A DNA stretch of 64,000 nucleotides from Thraustochytrium sp. TN22. Lineage: Eukaryota; Sar; Bigyra; Thraustochytrida; Thraustochytriidae. Location of the stretch: contig JABLUY010000014.1 of the NCBI GenBank assembly GCA_013306675.1, positions 62,001 through 126,000 of the forward strand. The letters are read 5' to 3'. The position numbers and the translations under genes are program-made. Shown here piece after piece: positions 1 to 9,549 of the stretch. The notes beneath the pieces were generated by a model. It was not told the DNA's origin. It did no database searches and was given only the letters and a program-made list of their open reading frames with translations. Numbering within the stretch: the stretch's first letter is position 1; each line of letters begins with the position of its first letter.

Positions 1-9
1 GAGGTGTCG

Positions 10-987
10 TCACAGAGAGTCTGGCTCCGCAGCCGCTCCCGTATCACACACCACTTGCGTAGATGACCTAGTACTGGGCGAGACGGTCTTGCGACTGGCA
101 GGCGGGAGCCAGACCGCAGAGGTGATGGCGAGCATGGCAGCCAGGTTGATGACGCGGTCGAGCAGGGAGACGACCCAATCGACGAGGAGCATGTGATAGC
201 CGCGGCGAGTGAGACTCGGGAAGGACCCAATCAGGGTCAGAGCGATGAGACTCGTGATGATCGACACAGAGGACCAGCGCAAGTTCTTTCTGGCAACGGC
301 GCGCAGGCGCTGGTTACTCTGCAGCATGCTCTTGGTCTGCGCCAATTGTCGCTGCATCGCTGCATGGAAGAGGTAGAGGAAGCCGATGAGAATAGACATA
401 CCGCTCGCGGTGAAGATTGCGAGAAGAGGGAGCGGCACGTCCTGAACACAAACGCCGTTGGGAAGCATGCGGCCTTGGACGATGACGAAACCAATTAGCA
501 CAGACACTGGCGTGACCTGCACGACCTTGATGAGGGCGGCGCGCAGGAATCGCTCGCCGAGCGGGTCCGTCGGCTGCGCCGTGATGCGCACCCGCTGGAT
601 CAAGATCCAGTAGATCATGATCTGCGCGGTGGAGTAGAAGATCGACGGAAGCATTGCCATGAAGGAGCAAAAAATCCAGCTCCGGCTTGCAAGCTCTCGT
701 GAGCCACCCATTGCTTCCGTAATTGCGCAGAGCATGCTCAAGACAGTGTATGCCACGAGGAGCCGAAAAACTTTGCTCTGAGCCTTGTTGCGTTTCACGT
801 TCCTGTTCACCACCGCAAACACAACGAGTACGAAGAAGAAGACAGCGGTACTGGCCACAGCCGATCGAAATCGAAGCCGCTCGAGAGCAAGAAAGGTCTC
901 TGTCTCCTCGAAGCCGTCCACGGTCAGGAGGATGGTTTCGTTGCTGCGCATGACTCTGAGCTCGAAGAAGGAGAGACTCTCGCTCAT
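10..987 (-). CDS. Seven-helix membrane protein, paralogue 1 (GPCR-like topology)
   Basis: Codes for 325 residues with seven hydrophobic segments, first of a tandem series of five related genes on this strand. The ATG at 987 was chosen because it aligns with the starts of the paralogues; the frame stays open further upstream. The N-terminus carries a possible N-glycosylation sequon (NET, residues 16-18) and the family motif FEET. C107, at the outer end of helix 3, and C180, in the loop between helices 4 and 5 (motif MLPNGVC), are in the positions of the classical GPCR disulfide. A basic segment (RNVKRNKAQSKVFRLL) follows helix 1. It is the most divergent of the five. I do not recognise a named family. 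A sensory or surface receptor is an inference from topology and tandem expansion. The tail ends about nine bases from the window edge, so the array may continue to the left. Confidence 0.8.
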   Translation of the reverse strand: MSESLSFFELRVMRSNETILLTVDGFEETETFLALERLRFRSAVASTAVFFFVLVVFAVVNRNVKRNKAQSKVFRLLVAYTVLSMLCAITEAMGGSRELASRSWIFCSFMAMLPSIFYSTAQIMIYWILIQRVRITAQPTDPLGERFLRAALIKVVQVTPVSVLIGFVIVQGRMLPNGVCVQDVPLPLLAIFTASGMSILIGFLYLFHAAMQRQLAQTKSMLQSNQRLRAVARKNLRWSSVSIITSLIALTLIGSFPSLTRRGYHMLLVDWVVSLLDRVINLAAMLAITSAVWLPPASRKTVSPSTRSSTQVVCDTGAAAEPDSL

Positions 988-2548
988 GGTTGCACGTGTT
1001 CGATGTGCGCGCACGAGCCGAGTCCGGCTGGCGGTCGAAGTACTGTTGCTGCTGCTTGTTAGCTTCAGGTCTTGCCTGGCTTGGCTTTTCTCGAGCAAAT
1101 TGAAGATCTGCCGCTCGATCAGCCGCGGTTGCGAGCGGCCCGGGAGCGCGCCAGCGGGTAGCCAGATTCATGGTTCCAAAACCGAGCCGCCCTTCTACGG
1201 CGCACCTTACAGCCAAAGGTAGTGATTGAGCCGTTTGAAAGAGTCATCTGTCGCTACTGTGGTTGTTTTGGTCTCAGTCACAGGCAGTTTTCCCGACGTT
1301 TTCCCTCGATACTCGTCCTCACGCCGACTGTACAAATGCTGATGCCAACGCCTGACAGCCAAGCCTAGGCCACGACGCTAAGGCCGCACACGCGCGGCAT
1401 ACTCTGGCTCGAGCGACTCGCTTCCGGGCGACGGCGTCTTGGTCCACGCGCGCGTCCCGTAGCCCCCACCCCACCACTGGCATTCGATAACTCAACGGAC
1501 CGTTATCGCAGTCAAAAATCGCCAGTGCCCGCCGGCGGGCTCGAAAAATGCAATGAGCAACATGGCAGATGATGTCTGGCATGCACGCTCACATATGCGT
1601 AGAAATCCACTTGACCGTTGCACCGGTGAGTTCAAGTTGGACGAGCTTCATGCACTGACATGCAGGCCGGGGCGAAGCTAATGGCCGGCCCGGAGCATCA
1701 CAGCGGACCCTAAATTGTGCTTGGCTTTGGGGTGCTTTCCCCTGGGCGGGGGTTTGCGCGCGGCTGTCGCCTGCGCAGAGGAGCTGAGCTCCTTCGGAGC
1801 CAGAGAGTGTGGTTCGAGAGAGGACCCAAGATCTGTATCAAGGCCGCGGCGGCTCGCCCCGAAGGGGTGAGCCCTGCCTGACCGTACTAGCAAGCTAGTA
1901 GAGAGGAGCAAAAGAAGAACAAACCAAAAGAAATAGAGAGACGGAGAGCGAGAGAGAAAGAGAGAGAGGGGCCGCGTCGAGCCGCTCGCGCGCTCGCCGC
2001 CCTCCCTCCGCTGCTGCTGCGCGACCACGCCGTGCGCCGCCTCCGACTCGGCGCCACGCGGCTGCAGGTCTGCTCGCGTGTCGGCACCCCCAGACAAATT
2101 CGGTTGCCCTTCGGGGGGCAACAAGCCCTTTGCGCCACCGCAGACAGAAGTCGAGAGAGACGAGGCGGTCCACCATGGCCCCAGAGTCAATAATTGATAT
2201 GGATAGGCTTGCGAGCTCGGCGCGAACGCGCTCGCTGGCCGTGACCAGGTCAGCTGATGGAAGAGGTAGGGTCAAGCTGCAGCTACTGTCCGCGTACCAG
2301 CAGCGCTTGCTGTGTACGTCGGAGAGGATGAACAGAGACATCTAGACATCCTTCTGAGATGATCGCAGATGCTATTTGACAGCATACGCCTTGCGTGACT
2401 GCGCGAGAAAGGGCGCTCAGGTTGGCGACAAACGTGGAAGCGTGCGCTCAACATTGACAAAGCACCCGTCCTCTTTGTACGTTCCTTGCTTCTCTTGCAC
2501 GCGGTTCGCGCGAATCCCTCTCTTTTTGCGAATGGCGGATGCCCTGCT
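988..2548. other. Intergenic region between 7-TM paralogues 1 and 2
   Basis: I see no supported gene in this 1.5-kb stretch. It contains a purine-rich GA tract around 1930-1975, which is CT-rich on the strand of the flanking genes. The open frames here have no recognisable domain and no homology to the 7-TM paralogues, so no missing sixth copy is visible. Confidence 0.5.
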
Positions 2549-3553
2549 TCAGGAGATGGGTTCTTGAGTTCGTACCCTCGTAAGAAACACGCGTGACAGG
2601 CGGCTGCTCGGCCTCTTCAATAGCTCTCTTCCACTGGATTGCCTCCTGGCACGCATAGATGTCCAGCTCAGGGGAGCCCAGACCCTGAGTGAGATGGCGA
2701 GTATAGAGATAAGATTGAGCACCAGGTCGATGAGACCCGTGATCCAGTCGTAGAGCAGCACGTGGTAGCCGCGCTCAGTCGTGCTGAGGTTGTACTGCGT
2801 ACCCACGAGCACCAACATGGTGCTTATGATGGTGAAGGTGGACCAGAAAAAGTTCTTGCGCGCGATCTGTCGTAACCGCTTATTGGCGCCTGGCATGACC
2901 TCCGCTGCAGCCATGTTTCTTGTTTGGCGCCAAAGGGCGTGCGTGAAGAGAAGAAGGAAACCAGTGAGCACGGCGAAGTCGATGATGCCCAGAATACCGA
3001 GCATGATGGCGGGGAACTCATTGATGCAAACCCCGTTGGGCAAAAGCCGGCCTTGGACGAAGCAAGTGCTTGCCGCGAGTACGAAGGGGGCCACACGAGC
3101 AACACCTGTGATGACGAGCCGCAGTCGTCGAATAGAACCTGGCTCGCCGAAGCTTGCGGTGACCCTGATTCTCTGCAGGAGGATAAAGTACACAGTGAAG
3201 TGTGTCGCGGCGTAAAGCACAGGCGGCATTCCACCCACGAAGGAGCAGACCGCCCAGTGGTGCATAGTAAATTGGCGTGCGGAAGCGATGAGGGTTGTGA
3301 GAGCGTTGAGCCAGCCGAAAATGAGGTAAGTCACCAAAAGACGAAAAACCCGGCTTTGCGCGCGCGAGCGCGGCAACTTGCGACTCACAATCGCGAAGAA
3401 GACGAGCGTCCAAAAGTACAAGTTGGCAGCGAGAACACTCAGGTCCAGGCGGGTCGCCTCGAGCACTCGGAAACGCTCCGTCTCCTCAAAGTTCTCGACC
3501 GTCATGTACGTGGTGTCATTGCTGCGCTTGAGCCAGCGCTCGTAGACGTTCAT
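2549..3553 (-). CDS. Seven-helix membrane protein, paralogue 2 (GPCR-like topology)
   Basis: Codes for 334 residues and is the second of five tandem paralogues. The frame is open upstream into a minisatellite that would encode arginine/alanine-rich repeats. The ATG at 3553 (MNVYERWLKRSNDTTY) aligns with the starts of the other copies and is preferred. It has seven hydrophobic helices, a sequon NDT at 12-14, FEET at 22-25, the basic loop VSRKLPRSRAQSRVFRLL after helix 1, C103 in HWAVC at the start of helix 3, and C176 in LLPNGVC between helices 4 and 5. Helix 7 carries the family signature around YDWITGLIDLVLNL. The tail is arginine-rich. Function unknown; a receptor role is inferred from topology only. 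Confidence 0.85.
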   Translation of the reverse strand: MNVYERWLKRSNDTTYMTVENFEETERFRVLEATRLDLSVLAANLYFWTLVFFAIVSRKLPRSRAQSRVFRLLVTYLIFGWLNALTTLIASARQFTMHHWAVCSFVGGMPPVLYAATHFTVYFILLQRIRVTASFGEPGSIRRLRLVITGVARVAPFVLAASTCFVQGRLLPNGVCINEFPAIMLGILGIIDFAVLTGFLLLFTHALWRQTRNMAAAEVMPGANKRLRQIARKNFFWSTFTIISTMLVLVGTQYNLSTTERGYHVLLYDWITGLIDLVLNLISILAISLRVWAPLSWTSMRARRQSSGRELLKRPSSRLSRVFLTRVRTQEPIS

Positions 3554-3589
3554 CCGCAATGGGAGGCAGCTTCGCGGCTTGCGCGCCAC

Positions 3590-3745
3590 GGAGGCGTGCC
3601 AGGCAGGCGTGCCTGGCACGCAGGCAGGCGTGCCAGGCGGGCGTGCCACGCAGACGCGCCACGCGGGCGCGCCACGCAAACGCGCCACGCAAACGCGCCA
3701 CGCAAACGCGCCACGTAAACGCACCACGCGGGCGCGCCACAGGCT
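3590..3745. repeat. Minisatellite, about 13-bp unit, upstream of 7-TM paralogue 2
   Basis: Degenerate tandem repeats built on units like CGCGCCACGCAAA and GGCGTGCCAGGCA. They begin less than 40 bp upstream of the ATG of the second 7-TM gene, so they occupy its 5' leader or proximal promoter. The longer open reading frame through the repeats on the minus strand is a by-product of the repeat and is not taken as coding. The remaining bases to 4023 hold nothing else I can support. Confidence 0.85.
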
Positions 3746-4023
3746 GGCGCGGCGGCTGGCACTACTTGTGTTGTAGCAGAGATCGTCAATGTTCGCGTTT
3801 TGTGCATGTCTTGCTCACAAGGTCCGTTGCGGCGTTGCCCCGTTCGCCGCGGGAGCTGTTGGAAGCGGGGAAAAGCCAAAGTACCCGACGTTGAAGCCGG
3901 CTGCGGTTTTGACGGTATGTCGACACGCGCATTCTCCTCCCAGCACGCCATGGGAGCTGAGCGCTCCTTCTCCCGAAACTGACACCAAGGGAGCAGACTG
4001 CTTGAGTCTTTGGCCTCGAAGTG

Positions 4024-5043
4024 CTATTCGGTTGTGTCCGTCGCTTGCGTGGTCTCGTCCAGACAGCGCTTGCTTTGAGTCAGCGGAGCTGGAGTGACCT
4101 TGCCCTGGCCCTGAGCGCGCGCGGCCGAGCTCCTGCGCCTCGTCGAGAACCAGCCAGGAGGTGCCCACACCATGGAAGAGATGGCCAGCATGGCGATCAG
4201 ATTAAGGAGGAGGTCTGCCTGGCCAAGAATCCAGTTGTATAGGAGCATGTGGTAGCCGTGGTGCGTGTTGCTCGCGTTGATGCGTGTTGACACGAGCATG
4301 AGCAGGGTGCTCAGGATTGTGATGCCGGACCAGAATAGATTCTTGCGCGCGATCATCCGGAGCCGCGTGTTGACGCCCGGGAGAACCTCCGAATGAGATA
4401 GCGCTCGTGTTTGCTGTCTCACCGCATAGAGGAAGAGGAAGAGGAAGCCGCCGAGCACGGAAAAGTCGGCAATCATGAAGAAGCCAAAGAAGATGAGCGG
4501 GTAGTCATCAACGCAGACACCATTCGGCAGCAGGCGTCCTTGCATGAAAATTGGCGCAAGGAGGATTGAAAACGGAGACACATATACGAGTTTGACGAGG
4601 ACCCTGCGTAAAGAGCTCACCAGCCACCACTCGCCAGACATCTCTGTCACGCGGACGCGCTGGAGCAGGATGAAGAACACCATGTAATGCGTCGAGCTGT
4701 ACAGTATGGTGGGTAGGCAGCCCACGATCGAGCAGACCAGCCAGTGGCTAGTGGTGAAGCTCCGCGTCCCGGCGATGGCCGCGCCTGCTGAAGACAAAAA
4801 CCCTGCGGAGACGTAGGCCACCAGTAGGCGAAAGACCTTTTCCTGAGGCCCAGTGCGAACTAGCTTGCGGCTCACCACCGCGAAGAACACCAGGACCGCC
4901 AGAAACACAACGCCCACCATGATGCTGGAAAGCCGACGGGCCTTTTCCACGGCCAGCAGGATGGGCGTCTCCTCAAAGCCCTCAGCGGCCAAGTACGCGG
5001 TCTCCTCGCTCCGCCGTATCCACAGGTCGAAGAAGCGGCCCAT
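4024..5043 (-). CDS. Seven-helix membrane protein, paralogue 3 (GPCR-like topology)
   Basis: Codes for 339 residues. The ATG at 5043 (MGRFFDLWIRRSEETAY) aligns with the other copies; the frame continues open upstream into arginine/alanine-rich sequence that the paralogues lack. Seven hydrophobic helices. The conserved pair is C104 (HWLVCS, outer end of helix 3) and C177 (LLPNGVC, helix 4-5 loop). The N-terminal sequon found in copies 1, 2 and 4 is lost here (SEET). The last helix has YNWILGQADLLLNLIAMLAIS, cited only as a family signature. It ends in a polar, arginine- and threonine-rich tail. Same unknown family as its neighbours; separate promoters are likely because the intergenic gaps are 0.5-0.9 kb and all copies face the same way. 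Confidence 0.85.
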   Translation of the reverse strand: MGRFFDLWIRRSEETAYLAAEGFEETPILLAVEKARRLSSIMVGVVFLAVLVFFAVVSRKLVRTGPQEKVFRLLVAYVSAGFLSSAGAAIAGTRSFTTSHWLVCSIVGCLPTILYSSTHYMVFFILLQRVRVTEMSGEWWLVSSLRRVLVKLVYVSPFSILLAPIFMQGRLLPNGVCVDDYPLIFFGFFMIADFSVLGGFLFLFLYAVRQQTRALSHSEVLPGVNTRLRMIARKNLFWSGITILSTLLMLVSTRINASNTHHGYHMLLYNWILGQADLLLNLIAMLAISSMVWAPPGWFSTRRRSSAARAQGQGKVTPAPLTQSKRCLDETTQATDTTE

Positions 5044-5759
5044 GGTCCGCACGCTCTGCGCGCTGCGCTGCGCTGCGGCGCGCCACGCCCGCCCGCCCGC
5101 ACGCACGCCCGCACGCCCACCCGCCCTATCACTGTCCTCGTGCGTCAGTCCCGTGCTACAGCGGGTCTGCCTTCTGCAGGTCCGGCTGAGGCCGAGGGCA
5201 CGAGCGTGACCAGCTTGCTCTCATCAAGGCCCTCACATCTCAAGCCTTCCTGCTCCTATCTCCCGAACATCCTGTTCACACGAGCGCTGAGCAGTGGGTG
5301 CAGGGACACTTGGCGCCACCTGGAGGGGCACGGCAGTTTCACGGTCATCCATCAGGCAAGGGACCTTTCTGGCCGACACCCTGCAGTGCCAGTGGGCGGC
5401 TAGGCCACAAGTCGCTTGTTCTCCCAACGGTCACTTGAAGGGACAAGGCATGGATGGAACTTCTGTTTCTTTTCTTCACTGAATGCTGGCGGGACCCAGC
5501 CTGCCAGTGGGCGGGCCTGTGTGCAGAAGGTGGGCACCTCCGTGACTCAACCGGGCCAGAGAGAGCGTGATTCATTCCGAGACGACGAGATGAGCAGGCG
5601 CACTGAACTGAGAGAAGCGAAGGAGAATCCGTGCGCAATAGGCCTATGCGTCTGTGGGTGACGCCTAAGCGGGCCTACTTGCAACGCAAAATGCGCGTGG
5701 AGACCTGCGTGCTGGCTGTGTGCGGCTGCGTGCGGCGGACCGTGCGACGAGAACAGGCC
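5044..5759. other. Intergenic region between 7-TM paralogues 3 and 4
   Basis: Presumed 5' region of paralogue 3 and 3' region of paralogue 4. Near 5080-5125 there is a short run of GCCCGCACGC-like repeats just upstream of the paralogue 3 start. No other gene or RNA is visible. Confidence 0.4.
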
Positions 5760-6806
5760 TTATGACGATGCATCTGCGTGTACCGATGTGGCCTGCGATA
5801 TGGTGAGGCACGACTCGCCGCCTTGCGGCAGCAGTTGCCTGGGACCAACCGTTCTGCGCGTTGAGCGGCGCGCCGACGTCAATGTACGGCTCGCGAACCA
5901 GTCCGATGGAAGCCAGACCCTGTACGAGACGGCGAGCATAGCAATCAGATTAATGATGCTGTCAACCTGACCGAAGATCCAGTCGTACATATACGTGTGA
6001 TCGCCGAGGCTGTGATTCGAGGAGATGATGGCTCCGGCCACACCGAGTAGTAGAAATGTGCTGATGATGGTGACACTCGACCATAGGAGGTTTCTTCGCA
6101 CGATGAGGCGCATCTGCCTGCTGGCCTCTTTGCTTGTGACAGAGCTGTGCCCACTGGACTGCAGTAGTTGACTCTGCCGCCTTACGGCATAGACGAATAG
6201 ATACAGGAAGCCCGCGAGGACGACAAAGTCGGAAGTCATGAAGAGACCCAGTAGGAAGTGAGGGTAGATCGAAACACAGGCATCATTCGGGAGTCGACGC
6301 CCCTGGACGAAGATGAGGGCCAAGAATTGTCCAGACAAGGTGTTCGAGAACGCCATGTTGATAACCACATTTCGCAGTCTCTTGACCGGACGCGAATCGA
6401 TGCGGCTCGCCGTGGCGTAAACGCGCTGGAGCAAAATAAAGTACACCGCGTAGTGTGTCGCACAATAAAGAGCGGACGGGAGCGCGCCTACGAAGGTACA
6501 CACAGACCAGTGGAAGGAACTCAGGCTCCGGTTCCCTGCGACAATTGCCGATAGGCTGGACAGGAAGCCAAGCGCAATGTAGAGAATGAGCAGACGAAAG
6601 ACCTTGCGCTGCGTCCTCGTGCGCCGCATCTTTCGGCTCACGAGAGTGAAGAAGAGAAGCATTCCGCAATACATCATGGAGCCGACTATGTTCGTGATTG
6701 TTCGAGCGTGCTCTGCAGCCAAGAAGAGGGGCGTCTCCTCGAAGTGCTCGACGGGAAGGTACGATGTCTCATTGCTCCGACGAACCCACTTCTCGAAGAA
6801 GCTCAT
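5760..6806 (-). CDS. Seven-helix membrane protein, paralogue 4 (GPCR-like topology)
   Basis: Codes for 348 residues from the ATG at 6806 (MSFFEKWVRRSNETSY). A GTG two codons upstream was rejected as a start for a eukaryote. Seven hydrophobic helices; sequon NET at 12-14; FEET at 22-25; basic loop with RRTRTQRKVFRLL; C103 at the outer end of helix 3 (HWSVC) and C177 in the helix 4-5 loop (RLPNDAC, where the usual Gly is Asp). The loop between helices 5 and 6 is longer than in the other copies and Ser-rich. It pairs most closely with paralogue 5 in the RRTRTQR motif and in the YMYDW/YMYEW lead into helix 7. Function unknown. Confidence 0.85.
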   Translation of the reverse strand: MSFFEKWVRRSNETSYLPVEHFEETPLFLAAEHARTITNIVGSMMYCGMLLFFTLVSRKMRRTRTQRKVFRLLILYIALGFLSSLSAIVAGNRSLSSFHWSVCTFVGALPSALYCATHYAVYFILLQRVYATASRIDSRPVKRLRNVVINMAFSNTLSGQFLALIFVQGRRLPNDACVSIYPHFLLGLFMTSDFVVLAGFLYLFVYAVRRQSQLLQSSGHSSVTSKEASRQMRLIVRRNLLWSSVTIISTFLLLGVAGAIISSNHSLGDHTYMYDWIFGQVDSIINLIAMLAVSYRVWLPSDWFASRTLTSARRSTRRTVGPRQLLPQGGESCLTISQATSVHADASS

Positions 6807-7691
6807 GCTCACTCTGCCTCAGCCCCTGCACCGCCATCAGCAGCGTCCGCGGCGCTTTGCACAGCGCCAGCGCCGCCGCTCAGGCCGGCGCTGCTGCGCG
6901 CCCTGGGTGACGGCACTGGACACGCACGCCCTCGGCTGCTGCTTGCTTCGAGTCACACGATGGCTCGAAGTGTCGGCAGGAGGCACGGCCAGAACATTCG
7001 CATGCGATGGTTCGCCACGCCAGCCAGTGGTACGGGGCCGGGCCTGGGCCGGGGAGTCTGCCAGGGGCGGGAGAGGTCTGAACGGACACCGCCTGAACTC
7101 ACTGGCAGGCGGCCCGCGGCTGAGGGCCTGGTCAGTTGCGGTAACGCATCCTCCTTGCTTTTTTTTTCAACGACTCGGACAAGGGCCAGCGTCAGCGGCC
7201 AGCGGGAGACGAGGGCGAGGGGCGTGATAGGGGCGTGTGGTCACGCAGGGATTGTCCACGTGCTGGGCGAGCGGGAATCATCTCCGGAAGCTTTTGATGC
7301 CCTCAGGCGCGACCTTGGCGCTTCTTATTGCAGCAGCGCCTCGCTCGCCAGCGCGCGCGCCGCGGCGGCGTGCGCCCCCTTGCTTGGAAATCGTCCACGA
7401 GATGGGCGTTTCCTTCCTGTCGTGTTGAACGCGTGGCAAAGCATCGATAGAAAATCCTGCACACAAATATGCCCGACAGTTGCAACTTGTCACGTGGGAT
7501 GCTCAACGCTGTGCGAGGCGAGTTCGTGCGCGTCACAATTGCAACACGATGTGCGCTGAGCGTCCCTGCGCTGAGCGTCCCTGCGCTGTCGGCCGGACCT
7601 TCTTTTTTTTGTTTCCAGCACTCACGAAGGCAACAATTTGTCGACGAGAAAATCATGAGGTTTCGAGTTCGTTGTGGCGCGCCTCGCCTCC
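6807..7691. other. Intergenic region between 7-TM paralogues 4 and 5
   Basis: 885 bases without a supported gene. A T-rich run near 7150 and a threefold GCGCTGAGCGTCCCT-like direct repeat near 7553-7590 are the only local structures I noticed. Confidence 0.4.
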
Positions 7692-8663
7692 TCATGAACT
7701 CTGTTTTAAAATGACTTCATTCTGCCTAAGCCGCGCCGAGCTTTGTGCCGAGCTAGCCCATGGTCTCGAGAAAAATCCTGCCGGGGCCCAGACCATGTGC
7801 GAAATGGCGAGCATGGACACCAGATTAATAACAACGTCGAGTTGGCCGAGCATCCACTCATACATGTACATGTCGCTCCCGAGGCTGACTCTCGCAGAGA
7901 TGATGCACACTCCACAGAGTGAGAAGACTGTGCTGAAGATCGCAATGCTCGACCAGAACAGGTTTCTTCTCGCGATGCGGCGCAGCTTCTCGTTCATGTC
8001 CGGCAGGACGTCAGTGTCCTCTAAAACCCGTGCCTCTCGCCTCACTACTTGGAGAAAGAGGTGGAGGAAGCCTGTGAGCACGAGACAGTCAGAGACCATG
8101 AAAAGGACCAGCATGAAGAGAGGATAGCTCGACACGCAAGCGCCGTTTGGGAGCCTGCGACCCTGCACCAAAAGGAGCCCTGGCACGAAAGTGGAGGCAT
8201 TCGCATACGCGGATGCCACAAGGATTTTACGCAGGTTCCTGGTGGAACGTGGCTCGCCTTGCCTCGCCGTGGCACGGATTCGATGAAGCAGGATGAAGTA
8301 CACCACGTAGTGCGTCGCGCTGTAAAGTCCACTCGGAAGGCCCCCAACCACGGTGCACACGGCCCAATGGGAGGAGCTCAGGGTCCGGTTGCCTGCGATG
8401 ACTGCGGCTAACCCCGAGGTAGAGCCTATGACGAGGTAGATCACGAGCAGCCGGAAGACCCTGCGCTGCGTCCTCGTGCGCCGAAGATTCCGGCTCACGA
8501 GGAAGAAGAAGAGGAGCGTAACCAGGTACACGACGGTAGATGCAACGCTTGTGGCCATGCGAATGCGCTCAGCAGCCAGAAACCGGGGCGTCTCTTCGAA
8601 GTCATCGAGATCCAGGTACGAGGTTTCCTTGCTGCGCCGAATCCATGTGTCGAAGAGGCTCAT
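7692..8663 (-). CDS. Seven-helix membrane protein, paralogue 5 (GPCR-like topology)
   Basis: Codes for 323 residues from the ATG at 8663 (MSLFDTWIRRSKETSY). Seven hydrophobic segments lie roughly at residues 37-58, 69-91, 100-128, 147-168, 178-205, 222-245 and 255-285. C103 (HWAVC) and C176 (RLPNGAC) are conserved with all four paralogues. The basic loop RNLRRTRTQRRVFRLL joins helices 1 and 2, and ILLHRIRATA follows helix 3 where GPCRs have their G-protein contact loop. It is the most 5' member of the array in the transcription direction. No known receptor family is recognised. The family could also be a transporter-like seven-helix protein; topology prediction would decide. Confidence 0.85.
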   Translation of the reverse strand: MSLFDTWIRRSKETSYLDLDDFEETPRFLAAERIRMATSVASTVVYLVTLLFFFLVSRNLRRTRTQRRVFRLLVIYLVIGSTSGLAAVIAGNRTLSSSHWAVCTVVGGLPSGLYSATHYVVYFILLHRIRATARQGEPRSTRNLRKILVASAYANASTFVPGLLLVQGRRLPNGACVSSYPLFMLVLFMVSDCLVLTGFLHLFLQVVRREARVLEDTDVLPDMNEKLRRIARRNLFWSSIAIFSTVFSLCGVCIISARVSLGSDMYMYEWMLGQLDVVINLVSMLAISHMVWAPAGFFSRPWASSAQSSARLRQNEVILKQSS

Positions 8664-9549
8664 GGAGCCCTGCGCGCGCCAGCACCGCCAGCCACGCTCG
8701 GGCTGTTCGAGTCGCCGCCCTGCTGCTGCTACGACACCTGCGCATCAACTCTCTTTGCCTCGATCTCGCTGAGCACGGTCTTGTGGTCTGGGCAAGGCAC
8801 CTTGCCAAGACGCGGCCCTGCAGTGGACCTCGGTGCAAAGACCTGGAGCTTGTGTCCCCAACGGGCAAATGTGAGTCAATTATGTCTGAACACAGTGGTA
8901 TCTGCGACCCGAACGGCACAGCTTGGCCGGCAGGCTGGCTGGCTAGTTGGCAGCCTGTCTGTGGCTGGCTGGCTGCACATTTGGCAGCGGCTGGCTGGCT
9001 AGGCTGACCGTGAGTGAGCATCTGGGCTTCGGGTCTGGTGTGGTCGCGACTGCGCCATGGCCTTGCGCCGGGGGGGGGGGGCGCGCGCGCACGCGTATGC
9101 TTGCAAAGCATTGCGCATGGCAGGGCTCGGAGCGTGGTTCTGTGGCTCATCGTGCGCCTTATTGTACATTCAAGATTTCGAGTTCTTTGCATGATTCCAA
9201 CACGGTGCCAGTGAATTCAGGTGCGGATGCGCTGTTGGCGCGCTCTGATAGCATGCGTTTGATTCTATGCTTGCCACTTGCTCCTTCGCCACCTTGCCAC
9301 TTCAAGAAACGCTACTTCTTTGAAAGCTGATTTAGCGCGATGACGGCCTGTTCGCGCCAGCTCGAGCGGACAGAGCGGGACGTCGATGCTGTCCGGAACT
9401 CAGCAAGCTTATCGGCGACTTTGACCCCTGGCCAATTTCGATGAACAATGCCATTGTACACGGTGTATCATTCCCTTCCTACTTTTGAAGTGTTGCGGTA
9501 CGACCGATCTTCCTGCGACGACAAGATGCTCGTGCCCCGATGAGTCCGC
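8664..9549. other. Intergenic region with short simple repeats
   Basis: No supported gene. GGCTGGCT tetranucleotide-like repeats lie at about 8925-9003 and a G-run followed by GC/AC alternation at 9069-9095. This separates the 7-TM array from the REEP-like gene. Confidence 0.4.
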
